Origin: Tannerella sp.
GTDB taxonomy: Bacteria > Bacteroidota > Bacteroidia > Bacteroidales > Tannerellaceae
Reading direction: 5' to 3'
Length of the DNA: 47,458 nt
Assembly (NCBI RefSeq): GCF_030528505.1
Contig: NZ_JAUMYS010000014.1
Span: forward strand, 1-47,458
The position numbers and the translations under genes are program-made. This document shows, piece by piece, positions 1 through 7,617 of this stretch (position 1 is the first letter of the stretch; each line of letters begins with the position of its first letter). The notes under the pieces are model-generated. The model ran no database searches, had not been told where the DNA came from, and saw only the letters and a program-made list of their open reading frames with translations.

Positions 1-44
1 CTTGTGTTTTTATCTGGCCGGTGTAAAAACTCGAGGATTTTATC

Positions 45-52
45 TAAATTTG
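45..52 (+). promoter_or_regulatory. -7 promoter box (TAAATTTG) for the AraC-family gene
   Basis: TAAATTTG matches the Bacteroidetes -7 consensus TAnnTTTG and lies 15 nt before the ATG at 68. I do not see a good TTTG -33 element at the expected spacing. The degenerate second copy of this gene near 3884 has a corresponding box (TAACTTTG, 3855-3862), so promoter and gene seem to have been duplicated together. Confidence 0.5.
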
Positions 53-67
53 CGAAAAGCATCTTTA

Positions 68-838
68 ATGGCGGCTACAAAATACCAAATCAGTAAACCC
101 AACGCATTTCTACGGAAGTATATAGATTATTTCTGGGCAGGGGAGACAGACCAATATTTTCACTATTTTTCGCCTGCGTCCACACTTACCGATTTGGTTT
201 TCTTTTGCGAAGGAACGATGAAAAATGTTCAAAATCGGGAAGAGTTATCTGAGAGCGGAATGGTTTTCGGTCAAAAAACGATCGTTGACAACTATGAAGC
301 TGTTTTTCCCAAAGCTAAACTTTTTGGGGTTCGCGTGCGTCCGTCTATTTTTCTCTTGACTCACAAAATTCCCGCAACGGTATTGGGTGGGCAACGCATC
401 TCTTTGCAAGAATTATTTGGTTACGAGGGCGAACAGCTCACGGAGAAAATACTCAAATCCCATACCTTGTCGGAATTTATCCGGATTTTCTCGGATTTTC
501 TGATGCAAAAAGCAACGGATTTGCCTCTGAAATACCAATCTGTCGAAAAATGGTTACCAAAAACCAATTTCCTAAGTCCCGATATTTCTACGAGGAATAT
601 TTGCCTTTCCCAGCGACAGTTCGAGCGAAACTTTAAAGAGTTTACGGGCTTTTCTCTACGAAAATACACTAAAATCAAGCGGTTTGAGCAGGCATTCCAA
701 TACTTGCAAAACACCAAAAATCAAGAAAACTTCACCGAAATCGCCTGCCGATTTGGTTACTATGACCAATCCCATTTCAACCGAGATTTCAAGGAGTTTA
801 CGGGTATTTCTCCAATGAAGTTACACAACCGGATATAA
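68..838 (+). CDS. AraC-family transcriptional regulator
   Basis: Cytoplasmic DNA-binding regulator of 256 aa. The C-terminal third is the AraC double helix-turn-helix: a first helix-turn-helix around ICLSQRQFERNFKEFTG and a second around FTEIACRFGYYDQSHFNRDF, ending in the family-typical FKEFTGISPMK. The N-terminal ~160 residues are a sensor region of the type seen in Bacteroidetes regulators that begin with a KPNAFLRKYIDYFW-like segment; its ligand cannot be told. The frame is open to position 2, but the ATG at 68 is preferred because a -7 box lies just before it and the homologous stub at 3884 starts at the same point. The next gene in the same direction is a VOC protein, a possible target. 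The region is AT-richer than the core genes downstream. Confidence 0.85.
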   Translation: MAATKYQISKPNAFLRKYIDYFWAGETDQYFHYFSPASTLTDLVFFCEGTMKNVQNREELSESGMVFGQKTIVDNYEAVFPKAKLFGVRVRPSIFLLTHKIPATVLGGQRISLQELFGYEGEQLTEKILKSHTLSEFIRIFSDFLMQKATDLPLKYQSVEKWLPKTNFLSPDISTRNICLSQRQFERNFKEFTGFSLRKYTKIKRFEQAFQYLQNTKNQENFTEIACRFGYYDQSHFNRDFKEFTGISPMKLHNRI

Positions 839-870
839 GAAAAACGTCGTTTCGGTACAATTTCAGTATA

Positions 871-878
871 TAAATTTG
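871..878 (+). promoter_or_regulatory. -7 promoter box (TAAATTTG) for the VOC gene
   Basis: TAAATTTG matches TAnnTTTG. It predicts a transcript start near 885, which favours the GTG at 914 rather than the TTG at 887 as start of the following gene. Confidence 0.5.
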
Positions 879-913
879 GGGTAGTTTTGCCTCGAATTTT
901 AATTTACAGAAAA

Positions 914-1438
914 GTGACTGAAAAAGTAAATATTCCTCAAGGGAGTCATACCGTAAACGCTCTCATTGCCACACAAGATACGCGTGCATTAATCGCCTTT
1001 CTCGAAAAAGTTTTTGATGCTCAGGAAGATAAAAACGCATTGGCAATCAGTCAATCCGATGGGAAGATTTTCAATAGCAGTGTAAGGATTGGCGATACTT
1101 CGATGATTATTTTCGACCGAAAAGAAGGTTGGAAACATACGCCCTCACTACTTCAAATCTATGTGAATGATATAGATAGAAAACTCGCAACCGCCGAATC
1201 ACTCGGAGCCACTATTGTTACCCAGCCTACCGATTTTTATGGAGGGAAATTAGCTCGCTTCATCGACCCGCAAGGCAATTTATGGTGGCTTTTTGAACTG
1301 TCGGAGTATGACGAATCGGATTGGAGTTCTTCGGAAGAGACGTCTGATGAAACGGACGCTGTGTGGGAATTAGAGTCTGATTCGGATATGACTTACATAC
1401 ACGATTCACTTGTAGAAGCAATGAAAAAAACTCAATGA
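914..1438 (+). CDS. VOC / glyoxalase-fold protein (PhnB-like)
   Basis: About 174 aa from a GTG start. The sequence follows the PhnB-like VOC pattern: IPQGSHTVNALIATQDTRALIAF at the start (beta-alpha-beta module entry), a central SVRIGDTSMIIFD strand, then FYGGKLARFIDPQGNLWWLFE, the classic end of a VOC module. A charged acidic tail of ~45 residues follows. VOC proteins include glyoxalases, dioxygenases and antibiotic-binding proteins; substrate cannot be assigned. The frame is open back to a TTG at 887, but homology to PhnB-like starts begins just after 914. Its stop overlaps the next, truncated VOC gene by 4 nt (ATGA). Confidence 0.75.
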   Translation: MTEKVNIPQGSHTVNALIATQDTRALIAFLEKVFDAQEDKNALAISQSDGKIFNSSVRIGDTSMIIFDRKEGWKHTPSLLQIYVNDIDRKLATAESLGATIVTQPTDFYGGKLARFIDPQGNLWWLFELSEYDESDWSSSEETSDETDAVWELESDSDMTYIHDSLVEAMKKTQ

Positions 1439-1797
1439 TTTTCAATAACTCTAAAGATAAAAAAACGGCACAGAGTTTAGATGAATACGTTTTGTTTCCA
1501 CTCGGAGGAATTGTTTTAGGAGTTCATCCGTTGGAAGATTTGCAAAAAGATACTACTTTGCTGTATGAATTTTATCAATTTTCGGGATTGACCATTTCAT
1601 ATAATGCAAAATCGGAAGCAGAAGAGGATGAAGTCCTCAAAGAAGTCGAAAACTTGGGAGGAAAAATCGTTAAACCCGCTCAGAGAGTGTATTGGGGTGG
1701 ATATAGTGGTTATTTCAAAGATTTAGATGGCTACCTGTTTGAAGTTGCCTACAATCCTTATTGGGAATTGGACGAAAATGATAATCTTGTTTTGTGA
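1435..1797 (+). pseudogene. VOC-family protein lacking its N-terminal strand and helix
   Basis: The 120-aa product aligns with the C-terminal three quarters of a typical single-domain VOC protein: LGGIVLGVHPLEDL, then KPAQRVYWGGYSGYFKDLDG and LFEVAYNPYWELDE, which is the usual family ending. The usual opening (an INFVTLGV-like strand and an SxxFYxxxLG-like helix, about 25-30 residues) is absent and replaced by MIFNNSKDKKTAQ. The start overlaps the stop of the upstream VOC gene exactly where the missing part should be, suggesting an internal deletion that fused two neighbouring VOC genes. It may still be translated by coupling, but a complete metal site is unlikely. Confidence 0.6.
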
Positions 1798-1859
1798 TGG
1801 TTGTTGAAAAATAATATCGAAATAGGGCGGTGTGTCATAAAAAAAGCTAAAGCGGTCAA

Positions 1860-1884
1860 AAACCTTGCTCTAAGAACAAGGTTT
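1860..1884. terminator. Stem-loop terminator between convergent genes
   Basis: AAACCTTG (1860-1867) pairs perfectly with CAAGGTTT (1877-1884) around a 9-nt loop. A T-rich tract follows on the + strand, and on the - strand the hairpin is followed by TTTTGACC and later a run of T. It lies between the + strand VOC genes and the - strand lipoprotein gene, so it probably works in both directions. Confidence 0.6.
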
Positions 1885-1898
1885 CTGATTTTTAAGGG

Positions 1899-2402
1899 TT
1901 ACTTTTCGGCTTTTTCGGCTTGCACTTTCCAGAAAGCATCTTCCTCCTCAATTCTTTCGGAAAAGAGCCAGACCTCTTTGATAAGTCCGTCCTCCAAACG
2001 AAGTAAATCCACGCCTCTCATCGCCATAGAAACTCCATTTTTATCCAACGCAAAACGGATAGAAGCCACCACCATAGCCCCATTGTCGGCAAGGTAATCT
2101 ACTTTAATACCCAAATCGCCACCGCTCCATTTGGCCAATTTCCCCAAGTGGGCAAAGACAGCTTGTTTTCCGGTGAAAGTACCCGACTGAACGCCCTTGC
2201 CAGGCTGATGCCAAACCAAATCATCGGCGAAAAGCGACGCCACTTTTGCCATATCGCCATTTTCCAATGCAGAAAAATACTGCTGTACAATTTCTAAATT
2301 TGTCATTTTTAAATCTTTATTTTTAGATGAATTCTTGTTTTCACCGAATCGACAAGATGCAAATCCCATCAAAACAACTGCTAATAAAACTATCTTTCTC
2401 AT
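1899..2402 (-). CDS. SnoaL-like (NTF2-fold) lipoprotein
   Basis: 167 aa. The N-terminus is a lipoprotein signal peptide, MRKIVLLAVVLMGFASC, with Cys17 as the likely lipidated residue. The rest is a SnoaL/NTF2-like domain: NLEIVQQYFSALENGDMAKVASLFADDLVWHQPG is the family's typical opening, followed by the FTGKQAVFAHLG helix and the strand-rich C-terminal half with the RLEDGLIKEVWLF motif. Family members are small enzymes (polyketide cyclases, isomerases) or binding proteins; no catalytic assignment is possible. The gene is divergent from the HxlR regulator and shares its upstream region, so it is a plausible HxlR target. Confidence 0.85.
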   Translation of the reverse strand: MRKIVLLAVVLMGFASCRFGENKNSSKNKDLKMTNLEIVQQYFSALENGDMAKVASLFADDLVWHQPGKGVQSGTFTGKQAVFAHLGKLAKWSGGDLGIKVDYLADNGAMVVASIRFALDKNGVSMAMRGVDLLRLEDGLIKEVWLFSERIEEEDAFWKVQAEKAEK

Positions 2403-2426
2403 TACCGATTGATTTTTATTTGAAAA

Positions 2427-2458
2427 GTTGAGTTTTTGATGGCAAAATTATATCTTTG
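2427..2458 (+). promoter_or_regulatory. Promoter for the HxlR gene (-33 gTTG, -7 TATCTTTG)
   Basis: TATCTTTG (2451-2458) is a full match to TAnnTTTG; a partial -33 element gTTG (2427-2430) lies 20 nt upstream, the expected spacing. It directs transcription to the + strand, towards the HxlR gene, and is followed immediately by the direct repeats at 2474-2508. Confidence 0.6.
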
Positions 2459-2473
2459 CTCTCTATTTGTCAA

Positions 2474-2508
2474 GTACCTACAATATTGTATGATACTTAC
2501 CATATTGT
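2474..2508. promoter_or_regulatory. Candidate HxlR operator: two 16-nt direct repeats
   Basis: GTACCTACAATATTGT (2474-2489) and ATACTTACCATATTGT (2493-2508) match at 13 of 16 positions and start 19 nt apart. The first contains a perfect 12-nt palindrome, TACAATATTGTA (2479-2490). They lie just after the -7 box and before the HxlR start, a position suited to autorepression; HxlR-family proteins are dimeric winged-helix factors that commonly bind such sites. Binding is inferred. Confidence 0.5.
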
Positions 2509-2543
2509 TAGATTTGTTGATAATCAATAAGAAAAAAATTGCT

Positions 2544-2858
2544 ATGGAGAGAAAAAATTCAGACAACGAATGCCCTGTACGAAAGTCGATGCAGATTTTT
2601 GCAGGTAAATGGACTTTACTCATTATTTATCAAATCAACAGCAGAATAGTCCGCTATGGAGAGCTTAAGCGTGCCATTCCGGGGATAAGCGAGAAGATGC
2701 TCATAAACGAATTGAAATTCCTATGCGACAAAGGATTGATTGCCAAAAAACAGTACCCGGAAGTGCCTCCACGTGTAGAGTATTCGCTTACACCATTGGG
2801 CGAGAAGGTGCTGCCAATTATCGATGAAATTGCCAGATTCGGAATGGAAAATCTGTGA
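2544..2858 (+). CDS. HxlR-family winged-helix transcriptional regulator
   Basis: 104 aa from the ATG at 2544. The frame is open further upstream, but the family begins close to the conserved CPVRKSMQIFAGKWTLLIIYQI segment, and the upstream extension would run through the putative operator. The HxlR hallmarks are all visible: GKWTLLII in helix 1, RYGELKRAIPGISEKMLINELKFL as the recognition region, and VEYSLTPLGEKVLPII in the wing and C-terminal helix. A Cys at the position used by redox-sensing relatives (NECPVRKS) suggests, but does not prove, electrophile or redox sensing. It is divergent from a SnoaL-like lipoprotein gene and convergent with the remains of a carboxymuconolactone-decarboxylase gene. 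Confidence 0.9.
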   Translation: MERKNSDNECPVRKSMQIFAGKWTLLIIYQINSRIVRYGELKRAIPGISEKMLINELKFLCDKGLIAKKQYPEVPPRVEYSLTPLGEKVLPIIDEIARFGMENL

Positions 2859-2894
2859 ATCTTTGTTCTAATAGCACTCTCTGCTATATGCAGG

Positions 2895-2966
2895 TCATTT
2901 ACCTTCGTCAAGTACTTCTCTTAATGCATTCATCCCGTTGATGGTGGATGGGAAACCCGAATAAAC
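2895..2966 (-). pseudogene. 3' fragment of a carboxymuconolactone-decarboxylase (CMD) family gene
   Basis: Read on the - strand this stretch encodes VYSGFPSTINGMNALREVL followed by a short tail and a stop, the normal C-terminus of AhpD/CMD-type proteins. The rest of a CMD gene lies on the same strand at 3263-3642, and the two parts are separated by a MITE-like element plus ~60-70 nt of unassigned sequence. The joining segments are similar (VYSGF here, VYPGF in the 5' part) but not identical, so this is either one gene broken by insertion with drift or the ends of two tandem paralogues. Confidence 0.6.
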
Positions 2967-3038
2967 CCAAATTACGCGATACACTGTTCGGCGTTTACCA
3001 TTAATAATGGATGTACGAATGTACGACGATGATTATGT

Positions 3039-3262
3039 CAGGCTTACAGCCCTCCGCCAAGATGCGATGCCTTTTTCCCCAACGCTTCGCATTGGGCTGA
3101 ATTAAGGCGCCCTTTCAGGGCTTTTACAGCAATCAGCCTTCAGCCGGCCAACAACTCAAGGCCCGCAGGGCATACAAGGGCTGAAAGCCCGGATTATTTC
3201 AGCCCCATCCCGCAAGGGTGGGGGATCGACATCCGGACCTTGTTCGGAGGGCTGAAAGCCTG
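3039..3262. mobile_element. MITE-like repeat, copy A (17-bp terminal inverted repeats)
   Basis: The element starts CAGGCTTACAGCCCTCC (3039-3055) and ends GGAGGGCTGAAAGCCTG (3246-3262), terminal inverted repeats of 17 bp with one mismatch. Inside are further stem-loops, including one around CCCTTTCAGGGC and one around CCCATCCCGCAAGGGTGGGG. A second copy in opposite orientation lies at 33769-34041 with the same termini and the same internal blocks. No open frame of its own is credible, so it is a non-autonomous repeat. No clear target-site duplication is visible. It sits inside the remains of a CMD-family gene. Confidence 0.65.
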
Positions 3263-3642
3263 AATGAAATTCATTCTTATACTTTCTATTGCGGAATCCG
3301 GGATAAACAGTCATCAAAAGCATAATTTCCTTGATGCTTTCTTCGGAAAGTCCGACATTCAAGCCTGCTTTGATATGAAACTTCAACTGGGGTCGGGCAT
3401 TACCCAAGGCTGTCAACGCTGCAATGGTGGCTATTTGACGATATTTTCTATCCAAATTTTCTCTTGAGAAAATATCTCCATATCCGTATTTTCGATAGCA
3501 TTTGTTTCGTTTTATGCAATTTTTTCTGTACCGGCATCGTCTCTACCAGCTGAATACTTGACTCGTGACTACAGACAGGCCAAAACACGGCGAAGACAAG
3601 CACCCTCATCACCCCAATTGAGTCTAATACTTTTCGTTTCAT
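3263..3642 (-). pseudogene. Exported CMD-family protein, 5' part, frameshifted and truncated
   Basis: On the - strand an export-signal-like segment starts at 3642 (MKRKVLDSIG onward, ending around FWPVCSHES). Further on, in a different frame, comes ENLDRKYRQIATIAALTALG and then LNVGLSEESIKEIMLLMTVYPGF, clear CMD/AhpD-like sequence. At least one frameshift near 3455-3500 separates the two parts. The frame then runs through ~35 nt into the MITE-like element, which supplies missense residues. CMD proteins act as peroxidases or decarboxylases; this copy should be non-functional. The C-terminal end of such a protein is at 2895-2966. Confidence 0.65.
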
Positions 3643-3883
3643 GTATCTTCCTTTCTCTTTTTAGTGTATCATCCATTTCAGTCCTGCTCCGAATTGCGCA
3701 TGAAACCGTCTGGTAGATGTGCCCCACAGCACCTGTTCACAGGCAGTCGGAGGCAGCACGATGCGGTTAGACAGATTCTTTTTATCCTATTTGCTTTAAA
3801 GATTAGCATAGTAGAGGCAACTGAAAGCTGCTCTTACAATCTCACGATTTATTGTAACTTTGCAAAAAAACGGCTCAAAATAC

Positions 3884-4050
3884 ATGACTACAAAATGCCC
3901 AATCATTAACCCCAACGTATTTCTACAGAAATACATAGACTATTTTTGGGCAGGGAAAACAAATGAATATTTTCACTATTTTTTGCCTGCGTCCTCTCTT
4001 ACCGATTAGGTCTTCTTTTACGAATGACTTTGTTGCAACGGTATTGAAAA
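3884..4050 (+). pseudogene. Degenerate 5' copy of the AraC-family gene
   Basis: Starting at ATG 3884 the frame reads NPNVFLQKYIDYFWAGKT and then EYFHYFLPASSLTD, almost identical to residues ~10-50 of the AraC protein encoded at 68-838. It is then interrupted by TAG (after SSLTD) and TGA. The DNA next jumps to a block matching the parent near GCAACGGTATTG, so an internal deletion has occurred, and similarity ends soon after. A TAACTTTG -7 box (3855-3862) is kept upstream. The two copies are in the same orientation and bracket the VOC/SnoaL/HxlR/CMD genes. Confidence 0.8.
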
Positions 4051-4351
4051 GTAGGAGTTATTGGAATATTTTTTGTATTTGCAAGTAGTTGTTTTTCAGT
4101 GGTTTGCTTCCGATTGTCAAAAGATATAAGATGTAGGTGTATATAAAAAACAACCTAAGAGAATCAGTCGTTTGATAGTCAGCGATATAGCAAGTCTGAT
4201 GTTTTATTGCAGGGAAAAATATATCATTGTTTTTTAGGAATTTATCCGTTGTTACAAAGTCTTATTGCTTTATAAACATGATTTGCTAACAAACTCATTT
4301 ATTCTTCGTTATTTTTTCAGACACCGCTTCTATCTTCTGCCGTGAATTTCG
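4051..4351. other. AT-rich intergenic stretch, no feature recognised
   Basis: About 300 nt rich in A and T between the AraC remnant and queA. No convincing open frame, RNA gene or repeat is seen. It marks the boundary between the decaying AT-rich region and the higher-GC core genes. Confidence 0.5.
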
Positions 4352-4359
4352 TACTTTTG
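4352..4359 (+). promoter_or_regulatory. -7 promoter box (TACTTTTG) for queA
   Basis: TACTTTTG matches TAnnTTTG and ends 9 nt before the ATG at 4369, implying a transcript with almost no leader. The -33 element is not clear. Confidence 0.45.
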
Positions 4360-4368
4360 CCTCCCGGA

Positions 4369-5589
4369 ATGATAACACCTCAACACATACATATCGACGA
4401 TTATGCCTATCCGCTCCCCGACGAGCGGATTGCCCGATACCCGTTGCCGCAACGTGACCGGTCGAAATTACTCGTCTACCGCAGCGGACAGATCGGCGAA
4501 ACGGTCTTCGACCGGCTGCCCGACGAGCTGTCGCCCGACGCCCTGCTCGTTTTCAACAATACGCGCGTCATACGGGCAAGACTGCTCTTCCATAAAACGA
4601 CGGGCGCACAGATCGAAATCTTTTGCCTCGAACCGGCCGAACCGGCCGACTATGCGCAAATATTTCAACAAACGGAGCAGTGCAGCTGGCATTGCCTCGT
4701 CGGGAATCTGAAAAAATGGAAAGACGGCACGCTGCCCCGTACGGTACACGTTGACGAGACATCCGTCCGCCTGACAGCCGAGCGGACAGAGACGCACGGA
4801 GCAAGTCACCTCGTGACGTTTCGGTGGGATAATCCGCGGTATACGTTTGCCGAAGTGCTCGAAGCAGCCGGAGTACTCCCGATCCCGCCTTACCTGCGGC
4901 GCGAAACGGAACCGACCGATCTGCAAACGTATCAGACGGTCTATTCGCGCATCAAAGGCTCGGTGGCCGCGCCTACGGCCGGGCTTCACTTCACGCCCGA
5001 AGTGCTGGCCGAATTAGACGCCCGGGGTATCGGACGCGAAGAGGTCACGCTCCATGTAGGAGCCGGCACGTTCAAGCCTGTCAAGAGCGAAACGATCGGA
5101 TCGCACGAGATGCACACGGAGCATTTCGCCGTCAGTCGCCGAACGATTGAGCGCCTTATGACCGTGTCAGGATCTGTGATTGCCGTCGGTACCACGTCGG
5201 TACGCACGCTCGAAAGCCTCTACTACCTCGGTGCCGGGCTCTCGACAGCAGAACCGACCGACCAGACCGTCCTTCCGACCGTCGGGCAATGGACTCCCTA
5301 TACGGGTGAGGCAGCCGGCATCTCCGTCCGCGAAGCGCTGCAACATCTCCTTACTTATCTGGATCGTCAGGGAACCGACCGGCTCGTAGCAGCCACCCGG
5401 ATTCTGATCGCTCCGGGGTATGAGTTCAAGATCGTGCGGGGTATGATCACCAACTTCCATCAGCCGCAGAGCACGTTGCTGCTGCTCGTCTCGGCCTTCG
5501 TCGGAGGAGACTGGAAAGCGATCTACGATTACGCGCTCGACCATGACTTCCGTTTCCTCAGTTACGGCGACAGCTCTCTGCTGCTATAA
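4369..5589 (+). CDS. queA: S-adenosylmethionine:tRNA ribosyltransferase-isomerase (QueA family, long form)
   Basis: 406 aa. QueA transfers and isomerises the ribosyl part of SAM onto preQ1-modified tRNA to give epoxyqueuosine. Family motifs are present: FNNTRVIRARL, YQTVYSRIKGSVAAPTAGLHFT, VTLHVGAGTFKPV, HEMHTEHF, GTTSVRTLESL and NFHQPQSTLLLLVSAF, ending RFLSYGDSSLLL. The protein is ~55 residues longer than the classical ~350-aa QueA, with an insert around residues 80-140 (CLEPAEPADYAQIF, CSWHCLVGNLKKWK). Bacteroidales often encode both a short and this long form, so the exact reaction of this paralogue is less certain than the family. The ATG at 4369 is chosen because homology begins there; the frame is open to 4342. 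porE follows closely. Confidence 0.85.
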   Translation: MITPQHIHIDDYAYPLPDERIARYPLPQRDRSKLLVYRSGQIGETVFDRLPDELSPDALLVFNNTRVIRARLLFHKTTGAQIEIFCLEPAEPADYAQIFQQTEQCSWHCLVGNLKKWKDGTLPRTVHVDETSVRLTAERTETHGASHLVTFRWDNPRYTFAEVLEAAGVLPIPPYLRRETEPTDLQTYQTVYSRIKGSVAAPTAGLHFTPEVLAELDARGIGREEVTLHVGAGTFKPVKSETIGSHEMHTEHFAVSRRTIERLMTVSGSVIAVGTTSVRTLESLYYLGAGLSTAEPTDQTVLPTVGQWTPYTGEAAGISVREALQHLLTYLDRQGTDRLVAATRILIAPGYEFKIVRGMITNFHQPQSTLLLLVSAFVGGDWKAIYDYALDHDFRFLSYGDSSLLL

Positions 5590-5625
5590 CACAATAAGAT
5601 GGATACTGATCCGTTACCCATTAAG

Positions 5626-7617
5626 ATGGTTCGATTTTTCAAAAGATACAACGTACTGCTCATGCTGGGCTGCCTGCTTCTCGGGCCGCTTGGCGCGTGC
5701 AAAACGGTCAAGCTCAAAGACGCCGAAGAGAAACAGCGCCTCGGCGAATACCACAGCGCGGCCGAGATATATCGCAAGCTCTACACCAAGGCGAAGCCCG
5801 AACAGAAAGACTTGCGCGCCTACATCGCGTTCCGTATGGGCTACTGCAACCAGCGCATCAGCAACACGGCACGCGCCATCAGCGCCTACCAGAATGCGCT
5901 GCGTTATGACTATCCGGACAGCATGCTCTTCCTTTACCTCGGACAAGTATATCAGAAAGACGGACGATACAGCGACGCCATCCAATACTACCAACAGTAT
6001 GTAGCGCTCGATTCGTCCGACATGCGTGCGGCTAACGGCATCGCAGGATGCGAAATGGCCACCGGATGGTGCGACCGACCGACCCTCTATCAGGTGGGAC
6101 GGATGGATATTTTCAACTCACGCCGCAGCGAATTCAGTCCGATGTTTTACGGCGAAAAGCACGACCAGCTCTATTTCTGCTCGTCACGCGGCATCGTACA
6201 CAAAGACTCCATCAACGGCATCACCGGGCTCAAGAACAACGCGCTCTTTGTTTCGAACAAAGACGAAAACGGCGCGTGGCAAAAACCGGTCGAGGTAACA
6301 GACCCCGTTACGACAACGTATGACCAGGGCACCCCCTCGTTTTCGAAAGACGGCTCGACGATGTACTACTCCTACTGTGCCGAAGACGCCGTTGACCCGC
6401 GCACCTCCGAAATTTACGTCTCTTCGCGCAGCGGGGCGGCTTGGGGCAAGGGACAGCGCGCCAACATCGTCAAAGACTCGATCACGTTGCTGGCGCATCC
6501 GGCCGTCTCGCCCGACGGTAAATTCCTCTATTTCGTAGCCGACGCGGTGGGCGGATATGGAGGGAAAGACCTGTTCCGCACGCGAATCGTCGGAGCAAGT
6601 GACTTCGGCGGGATGGAAAACCTCGGTCCCGCGATCAATACCGAAGGCAACGAGCTCTTCCCCTATGTGCGCGATTCGGTGACGCTCTACTTCGCTTCCG
6701 ACGGCCATCCCGGCATGGGCGGACTGGACTTGTTTAAGGCCACGCTCGACAGCGCGGGACAGTGGCATGTCGTCAACATGGGTGTCCCGGTCAACTCGGC
6801 AGCCGACGATTTCGGCATCACCTTCGAAGGGGAGAAAGAGCGCGGCTTCTTCTCCTCAAACCGAGGCGACGCGCGCGGATGGGATCACATCTACTCGTTC
6901 GAGTATCCGACGATTACGATACAAATCGAAGGCTACGTGTCCGACGTCGAAGAATACACGATCGAGAACGCCATCGTGCGCATCGTAGGTAAAGACGGTC
7001 TGAACGTGAAGGTTCCCGTCAAGCCCGACGGTTCGTACAAAGTGGAGTTGGCACGCGACGTCAGCTACGTAATGATGGCCGAAGCGCCCAACTTCCTGAA
7101 CCAGTACTTTGAACTTAAAACAAGCGACGAAGAGAAAAACGAAACGTATTACGTCGATTTCTTCCTCTCACCCATCGACAAGCCCGTGGTGGTCGAAAAC
7201 ATCTTTTACGACTTTGACAAGGCTACGCTCCGTCCCGAATCGAAAGAAGCGCTCGACCAGCTCATCAAAATCCTGAACGAAAATCCGAACGTTACGATCG
7301 AGCTGGGAGCCCATACCGACCGCAAAGGAACCGACGCATACAACGAAAAACTGGCACAGCGGCGCGCCCAGTCCGTAGTGGATTACCTCATCGACTCAGG
7401 CATTGATGCGGCGCGACTTACCGCTAAAGGATACGGCGAGACCGTACCCAAAACAATCACCGCAAAACTTGCGGAGAAACACCCCTTTTTCCCCGAAGGA
7501 ACCGTATTGGACGAGGCTTTTGTCAACACCCTCCCGCCGGAGCAGCAGGAAGTGGCCGACCAGTTGAACCGCCGCACCGAATTCCAAGTGACCGGACTCG
7601 ATTACGAGCTTCGATAA
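5626..7617 (+). CDS. porE: PorE-like type IX secretion lipoprotein (TPR, WD40-like propeller, OmpA C-terminal domain)
   Basis: About 663 aa. A lipoprotein signal peptide ends at LLLGPLGAC. Then come, in order: TPR repeats (GEYHSAAEIYRKLY, ARAISAYQNALRYD, GRYSDAIQYYQQYV), a PD40/WD40-like propeller (GTPSFSKDGSTMYYS, HPAVSPDGKFLYFVADAVGG, FPYVRDSVTLYFASDG), a carboxypeptidase-regulatory-like beta domain (about 430-510), and a C-terminal OmpA peptidoglycan-binding domain (FYDFDKATLRPESKEALDQL, ELGAHTDRKGTDAYN). This order is that described for PorE (PG1058), a periplasmic component of the type IX secretion system of Porphyromonas gingivalis. The ATG at 5599 is in frame, but the one at 5626 gives a clean basic signal-peptide start. 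It is 36 nt from queA and probably cotranscribed. Confidence 0.75.
   Translation: MVRFFKRYNVLLMLGCLLLGPLGACKTVKLKDAEEKQRLGEYHSAAEIYRKLYTKAKPEQKDLRAYIAFRMGYCNQRISNTARAISAYQNALRYDYPDSMLFLYLGQVYQKDGRYSDAIQYYQQYVALDSSDMRAANGIAGCEMATGWCDRPTLYQVGRMDIFNSRRSEFSPMFYGEKHDQLYFCSSRGIVHKDSINGITGLKNNALFVSNKDENGAWQKPVEVTDPVTTTYDQGTPSFSKDGSTMYYSYCAEDAVDPRTSEIYVSSRSGAAWGKGQRANIVKDSITLLAHPAVSPDGKFLYFVADAVGGYGGKDLFRTRIVGASDFGGMENLGPAINTEGNELFPYVRDSVTLYFASDGHPGMGGLDLFKATLDSAGQWHVVNMGVPVNSAADDFGITFEGEKERGFFSSNRGDARGWDHIYSFEYPTITIQIEGYVSDVEEYTIENAIVRIVGKDGLNVKVPVKPDGSYKVELARDVSYVMMAEAPNFLNQYFELKTSDEEKNETYYVDFFLSPIDKPVVVENIFYDFDKATLRPESKEALDQLIKILNENPNVTIELGAHTDRKGTDAYNEKLAQRRAQSVVDYLIDSGIDAARLTAKGYGETVPKTITAKLAEKHPFFPEGTVLDEAFVNTLPPEQQEVADQLNRRTEFQVTGLDYELR

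Noticed and set aside
3664-3909. 81-codon open frame on the + strand
   Set aside because: Its end runs in a different frame into the AraC remnant, and the translation has no family features.
4468-4989. Long antisense frames over queA, porE, ptpA, uxaC and the kinase gene (for example 4468-4989, 6184-6768, 16469-17395, 41225-42106, 44837-45565)
   Set aside because: Shadow frames of GC-richer real genes; none shows a domain or signal of its own.
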